Source: Quisquiliibacterium transsilvanicum (GTDB lineage Bacteria; Pseudomonadota; Gammaproteobacteria; Burkholderiales; Burkholderiaceae_E). Taken from it: DNA of 64,000 bases. Of this stretch, positions 60,327-64,000 are shown one piece after another. The stretch covers positions 310,001 to 374,000 of the forward strand of contig NZ_JACHGB010000002.1 in the NCBI RefSeq assembly GCF_014202215.1, read 5' to 3'. The notes under the pieces were generated by a model. That model was not told the DNA's origin. It made no database searches and saw only the letters and a program-made list of their open reading frames with translations. A program made the position numbers and the translations under genes. Numbering within the stretch: position 1 is the first letter of the stretch; the number at the start of each line of letters is the position of its first letter.

Positions 60327-61261
60327 GCTTCGTCGCCGACGCGCCCGCCTGGCTGTGGGCGGCCTGTGCGCTGGCCGCCGCGGCGGTGCAGACCGCGCGA
60401 AACGTCATGCAGCGTCAGCTCACCGAACGCCTGGGCACGGTGGGCGCCACCCACGTTCGATTCCTGTTCGGGCTGCCTTTCGCGCTGATCTTCCTCGCTG
60501 TCGTCGGCCAGGCCGTCGGGCTCACTGCGCTGCGCCCGTCGTGGGCCTTCGCGGGCTGGACCATGCTCGGCGGCGGCGCGCAGATCCTCGCCACCGCGCT
60601 GATGCTCGCCGCAATGCGCGAGCGCTCCTTCGTCCTCACCACCGCTTATCTGAAGACCGAGCCGGTGCTGATCGCGCTGTTCGGCCTGGTGTTCCTCGGC
60701 GACCGGCTGGGCGCCCAGGCCAGCGCAGCGGTGCTGCTGGCCACGGCAGGGGTGGTGCTGATGTCGATGCCGCACGGGTTCCTGGGCAGTGGCTCGGCCA
60801 GCACAGGCAGCACAGGCAGCGCGCGCCCCGCGCTGCTTGGCATCGCCGCCGGCGCGATGTTCGCGCTGTCCGCGGTGGGCTTTCGAGGCGCCATCCTGGA
60901 GTTGGGCGACGGGCCCTTCCTTGCGCGCGCCACGGCCACGCTCGCTGCATCGCTGGCGCTGCAGACCGCCGTGCTCAGCGCCTGGCTGGCCTGGCGCGAT
61001 CGCGCCGTGCTGGCCGACATCTTTCGCCTGTGGCGGCCCTCGCTGCTCGCGGGCGCTGCCGGGGCGCTCGCATCCCAGTTCTGGTTCCTCGCCTTCTCGC
61101 TGCAGACCGCGGCCGCGGTTCGCACCGTGGGGCTGGTGGAGATCCTGTTCGCGCAGGCGGTGTCGCACCGCCTGCTCGCGCAGGGCACCACCCGGCGCGA
61201 AGCCATCGGGATGGCGGCGATGGTGGCGGGAGTCGTGTGGCTTATGGCCGTCGGTGGATGA
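60323..61261 (+). CDS. EamA/DMT family transporter
   Basis: A 312-residue membrane protein with about ten hydrophobic segments in two EamA halves. MQRQLTERLGTVGATHVRFLFGLPFALIFL and the second-half AVRTVGLVEILFAQAVSHRLLAQG are typical. It starts with TTG at 60323, overlapping the crcB stop (TTGA), so it depends on coupling. A Gly-Ser-Thr linker (GSGSASTGSTGSA) in the middle is encoded by two 9-base units similar to those in the LutC-like gene. Substrate unknown. Confidence 0.82.
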   Translation: MSFVADAPAWLWAACALAAAAVQTARNVMQRQLTERLGTVGATHVRFLFGLPFALIFLAVVGQAVGLTALRPSWAFAGWTMLGGGAQILATALMLAAMRERSFVLTTAYLKTEPVLIALFGLVFLGDRLGAQASAAVLLATAGVVLMSMPHGFLGSGSASTGSTGSARPALLGIAAGAMFALSAVGFRGAILELGDGPFLARATATLAASLALQTAVLSAWLAWRDRAVLADIFRLWRPSLLAGAAGALASQFWFLAFSLQTAAAVRTVGLVEILFAQAVSHRLLAQGTTRREAIGMAAMVAGVVWLMAVGG

Positions 61262-61344
61262 GACTGTGTTGTTTCCCACCGTCGGGTTGCTCGCCCGTTC
61301 GCCGTAGGCCCGCGGCGAGTCTTGCTGATCGGCCTTTTCTTGAG

Positions 61345-61365
61345 TTGAGATACGTCGTATCTCAA
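61345..61365. promoter_or_regulatory. Palindromic operator upstream of the RelB-like gene
   Basis: Perfect 10-bp arms TTGAGATACG / CGTATCTCAA around a single T, about 20 bases before the antitoxin ATG. Outer CTTGA (61339) and TCAAG (61366) extend the symmetry with a one-base offset. This is the expected binding site of a ribbon-helix-helix antitoxin dimer. Confidence 0.65.
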
Positions 61366-61385
61366 TCAAGGAAACGAGCTCTACC

Positions 61386-61655
61386 ATGCCCACAACCACC
61401 ATGATCCACGTCCGAGTCGATGATCAGCTCAAGGCGCAGGCGACTGAAGCCCTCGCGGCGATGGGGCTGACGGTGTCCGACGCAGTGCGCGTGTTCCTGA
61501 CGAGAATCGTCGCGGACAAGCGGCTTCCCTTCGATCTGCGCCTGCCCAACGCAGCGAGGCTCCCAGCCATCGAGCAGGCTCGCGCCTTGGCCAATGCGCG
61601 TTTGGCGGCTGCGGAAGCCCTGATCGAAGACCTCAGGAAAGCCAGACGCGCCTAA
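61386..61655 (+). CDS. RelB/DinJ-type antitoxin, solitary
   Basis: An 89-residue protein. MIHVRVDDQLKAQATEALAAMGLTVSDAVRVFLTRIVADKRLPFDLRLPN is the ribbon-helix-helix and linker of RelB/DinJ antitoxins. The tail after about residue 55 is helical. AAGGAAACGAG precedes the ATG. Only 56 bases separate its stop from the convergent amn gene, so there is no room for a RelE/YafQ toxin. It may be a toxin-less survivor acting as a plain repressor. Confidence 0.9.
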   Translation: MPTTTMIHVRVDDQLKAQATEALAAMGLTVSDAVRVFLTRIVADKRLPFDLRLPNAARLPAIEQARALANARLAAAEALIEDLRKARRA

Positions 61656-61711
61656 GCGTGCGCGCCGGCCGGGGCTCGCAGATCTCTCCTGGTGCTGCAG
61701 CAGGCCCCTGC

Positions 61712-63235
61712 CTACTGAAACGCCACCTCGTCGAAGCTCCGCAGCTTCCGGCTGTGCAGCCGCTCCACCCCCTGTTCGCGCAGCAGCTCCAGCGCGCGGA
61801 TGCCGATGCGCAGGTGCTGGTCGACGCGCTCGCGGTAGAAGGTGTCGGCCATGCCGGGCAGCTTGATCTCGCCGTGCAGCGGCTTGTCGCTGACGCACAG
61901 CAGGGTGCCGTAGGGCACGCGGAAGCGGAAGCCGTTGGCGGCGATGGTGGCGGACTCCATGTCCAGCGCCACTGCGCGGCTCTGGCTGAAGCGGCGCTCT
62001 GGCGAGGCGGCGGCGCCGCGCGAGGGCAGCAGCTCCCAGTTGCGGTTGTCGGTGCTGGCCACGGTGCCGGTGCGCAGCACACGCTTGAGCTCGGCGCCCT
62101 CCAGCCGGGTCACCTCGGCCACCGCGGCCTCGAGCGCCAGCTGCACCTCGGCCAGCGCGGGCACCGGCACCCAGGGCGGCAGGTCCTCGTCCAGCACGTG
62201 GTCTTCGCGGACGTAGCCGTGGGCGAGCACGTAGTCGCCCAGCGCCTGCGTGTTGCGCAGCCCCGCGCAGTGACCCAGCATGATCCACGCATGCGGGCGC
62301 AGCACCGCGATGTGGTCGGTGATGGTCTTGGCGCTGGACGGCCCCACGCCGATGTTGACCATCGTGATGCCGGCGCGGTCGTCGCGCATCAGGTGGTAGG
62401 CGGGCATCTGCGGCAGCCGCGGCGGTGCGGCGCCGTCCTCGTCGCCCTCGCGCGCGGCCACGCCGGTGCGCCGCGTCAGCAGGTTGCCGGGCTCCACGAA
62501 GGCTACGTAGCGGTCGTCGCCCACCGGCCGCGCCATCCCGTCCTCGCCCACGGGGCGGGCCATCATCTCGCGGCCCAGCTTCACGAACTCGTCGATGTAG
62601 AACTGGTAGTTGGTGAACAGCACGAAGTTCTGGAAGTGCTCGGGCCGCGTGCCGGTGTAGTGGCGCAGCCGCTGCAGCGAGTAGTCGACGCGCGGGGCGG
62701 TGAACAGCGCCAGCGGATGCGGCTCGCCGGAGCGCGGCTCGTGGGTGCCGTTGGCAATGCCGTCGTCCATCGCGCTCAGGTCGGGCAGGTCGAAGACGTC
62801 GCGCAGCAGCATCCTGCGCCGGGCGTCCAGCCGCCCCTCGATCACGTCGTCCGGGCCGATCGCGAAGTGCAGCGGAATCGGCTGGCGGCTGGTGCCCACC
62901 TCGAGCGGCACACGGTGGCTCTCGAGCAGCAGCGCGAACTGCTCCAGGTAGTAGCCGCCGAACAGGTCCGGGCGGGTAAGGGTGGTCTCGTAGGTGCCCG
63001 GGCCGGCGACGAAGCCGTAGCTGAGCCGCGAGTTCCAGCGCGAAACGGTGTCGTTGCGCAGGCGCACGAAGGGGTAGCAGGCGCGCAGGTGCCGCGGCGG
63101 ATCGTCACCGGCCACGAAGCGCTGCAGCGCCTCGCGCAGCCAGGCGACGCCGGCTTCATGGATTTCGCGCACCTTCGCCAGCGCCGCCGCGGGGTCGTCG
63201 AAGGCCGCGGGCGGGAAGAAGGGCGCCGGGTTCAT
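61712..63235 (-). CDS. amn: AMP nucleosidase
   Basis: A 507-residue enzyme splitting AMP into adenine and ribose 5-phosphate. The N-terminal domain has YPFVRLRNDTVSRWNSRLSYGFVAGPGTYETTLTRPDLF; the catalytic phosphorylase-like part has RAGITMVNIGVGPSSAKTITDHIAVLRPHAWIMLGHCAGLR and AVALDMESATIAANGFRFRVPYGTLLCVSDKPLHGEIK. A 27-base tandem duplication (62514–62567) gives GMARPVGED twice in a loop. ATG at 63235 overlaps the upstream stop. Confidence 0.95.
   Translation of the reverse strand: MNPAPFFPPAAFDDPAAALAKVREIHEAGVAWLREALQRFVAGDDPPRHLRACYPFVRLRNDTVSRWNSRLSYGFVAGPGTYETTLTRPDLFGGYYLEQFALLLESHRVPLEVGTSRQPIPLHFAIGPDDVIEGRLDARRRMLLRDVFDLPDLSAMDDGIANGTHEPRSGEPHPLALFTAPRVDYSLQRLRHYTGTRPEHFQNFVLFTNYQFYIDEFVKLGREMMARPVGEDGMARPVGDDRYVAFVEPGNLLTRRTGVAAREGDEDGAAPPRLPQMPAYHLMRDDRAGITMVNIGVGPSSAKTITDHIAVLRPHAWIMLGHCAGLRNTQALGDYVLAHGYVREDHVLDEDLPPWVPVPALAEVQLALEAAVAEVTRLEGAELKRVLRTGTVASTDNRNWELLPSRGAAASPERRFSQSRAVALDMESATIAANGFRFRVPYGTLLCVSDKPLHGEIKLPGMADTFYRERVDQHLRIGIRALELLREQGVERLHSRKLRSFDEVAFQ
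62514..62567 (-). repeat. 27-base tandem duplication inside amn
   Basis: Two adjoining 27-base units encode MARPVGED-G and MARPVGDD-R in a surface loop of AMP nucleosidase. In frame, with a few substitutions between units. Confidence 0.8.
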
Positions 63236-63909
63236 CGCGCGCCCGTGAGGGTGCGCGTGCCGACGTGGTCGAGCCGCCAGATGGTCGCGGGCGGCAGGTT
63301 GCGCGCCACCAGCCCGACGCGCCTCCAGACGAAGCGCGGCGCCGGCGACGCGAAGGGCGGGCTGCCCAGTCCGTAGGTGTACTGCAGCAGCATGGAGCCC
63401 GGCGCGGTGTCCATGGTGTCGGCCAGCGCGCGGATGCAGCCTTCGGCCACTTCCTCCGGAAGCGACTTGAAGGGCAGCGAGGAAACGATGGCCACTGGCG
63501 CGGTGGAGCGCACGTGGCGCGCAAGCTCGGTGGCGCAGCCGTGGACGATCTCCAGCTCCGAATAGCGCTCGCGCAGCACCGACACCATCCACTCGTCGCG
63601 CTCCACGGCCAGCACCCGCGAGAACTCGCGCCGCCGTTCGTTGAGCACCCGGGTGATGGCGCCGGTGCCCGGGCCCACCTCCACCAGGGTGTCGCAGCCG
63701 CAGCCGTCGAGCTCGCGGCCGATGGCGTCGGCCAGCCAGCGGGAGGCCGGGGCCACCGCGCCGACACCGCGCGGGTTTCGGACCACTGCCGCGGCAAAGG
63801 CGAACGCAGCGCTGGGCGCCTGGAACAGCCGCAGGGCCGGAGCACGGAGGCCCGGAATCGCTGCGCTTCGGATTCTCGGGTGACCCCGCGGGTGGAAACG
63901 GTCGCTCAT
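63232..63909 (-). CDS. SAM-dependent methyltransferase, phospholipid N-methyltransferase-like
   Basis: A 225-residue protein. The SAM-binding motif I is LVEVGPGTGAITRVLNE, followed by VLAVERDEWMVSVLRERYSELEIVHG and AIVSSLPFKSLPEE. This pattern is shared by soluble PmtA phosphatidylethanolamine methyltransferases and KsgA-like enzymes; the start APALRLFQAPSAAFAFAAAVVRNPRGVGAVAPASRWLADAI fits PmtA-like proteins better. The ATG at 63909 is my choice; an ATG at 63981 is possible. Its stop overlaps the amn start. Confidence 0.78.
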   Translation of the reverse strand: MSDRFHPRGHPRIRSAAIPGLRAPALRLFQAPSAAFAFAAAVVRNPRGVGAVAPASRWLADAIGRELDGCGCDTLVEVGPGTGAITRVLNERRREFSRVLAVERDEWMVSVLRERYSELEIVHGCATELARHVRSTAPVAIVSSLPFKSLPEEVAEGCIRALADTMDTAPGSMLLQYTYGLGSPPFASPAPRFVWRRVGLVARNLPPATIWRLDHVGTRTLTGAR

Positions 63910-64000
63910 CGTCCCGAAATCTACCGTGTTCGCGCCGGCTGCGCCATGCTTGAAAAGCGCGGCGGCCGGCCCCACGTTCATGCCAACCGCAACCCGCCGG

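Overview
The window looks like a chromosomal stretch of a very GC-rich betaproteobacterium, most likely Burkholderiales or close to it. Pointers are the gene sets phaZ–RnfB–nth–DUF1841, rpsF–priB–rpsR–rplI–dnaB and alaC–hom–thrC, the PHA granule proteins, and third-position G/C codon use throughout. I see no rRNA, tRNA, CRISPR array, insertion sequence or prophage. No stretch over 300 bases lacks a gene.

Layout. 1–2.1 kb: molybdenum formate dehydrogenase large subunit, cut by the window edge. 2.1–7.5 kb: glutathione peroxidase, then on the minus strand a run enoyl-CoA hydratase–threonine ammonia-lyase–Mg2+ P-type ATPase. 7.5–11.3 kb: hemL, an MFS carrier, a DUF423 membrane protein and a second crotonase. 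11.4–17.6 kb (minus): YpfH esterase, Pit phosphate transporter with its DUF47 partner, DUF1841, endonuclease III, an anchorless RnfB, PHA depolymerase and the 7Fe ferredoxin FdxA. 17.7–26.5 kb: a branched-chain-type ABC importer with fused permeases, a TetR regulator and two tandem, mosaic acyl-CoA synthetases. 26.5–31.3 kb: nitronate monooxygenase, pncB, a lone LutC-like protein, a 2-hydroxyacid dehydrogenase, a small PHA-system protein and acyl-CoA-binding protein. 31.3–42.9 kb: a neutral-lipid region with wax ester synthase/DGAT, CopD-like membrane protein, TPR protein, TetR regulator, patatin, PhaF-like phasin, two-domain fatty acyl-CoA reductase, lipase, GMC oxidoreductase with Tat partner, and an FFLEELY-type protein. 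43–48.3 kb: the ribosomal operon and dnaB. 48.3–56.4 kb: PhoH2, peroxiredoxin, Mth938-like protein, alaC–hom–thrC and an EamA transporter. 56.4–61.3 kb: molybdenum cofactor genes mobB–moeA // moaD–moaE split by a ccdAB module, then crcB and another EamA transporter. 61.3–64 kb: solitary RelB-like antitoxin, AMP nucleosidase and a phospholipid-methyltransferase-like protein.

The most striking feature is dnaB. It carries two complete inteins with LAGLIDADG endonuclease motifs. The first, directly after the Walker A lysine, starts with Ala and has the Trp/Cys/Thr signature of class 3 inteins. The second, inside the conserved DLRE/SGAIEQ motif, is an ordinary Cys-initiated class 1 intein. The encoded 1239-residue polypeptide would give a normal-size 468-residue helicase only after both splice out.

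A second theme is storage lipid. Acyl-CoA synthetases, ACBP, a Marinobacter-type alcohol-forming acyl-CoA reductase and WS/DGAT together could make wax esters, beside PHA proteins (phasin, PhaZ, PHA-system protein). A third is small mobile or selfish elements inside housekeeping operons: ccdAB plus a PIN-toxin remnant in the Mo-cofactor operon, and an orphan antitoxin with a large palindromic operator. In-frame short tandem repeats recur in at least seven coding sequences.
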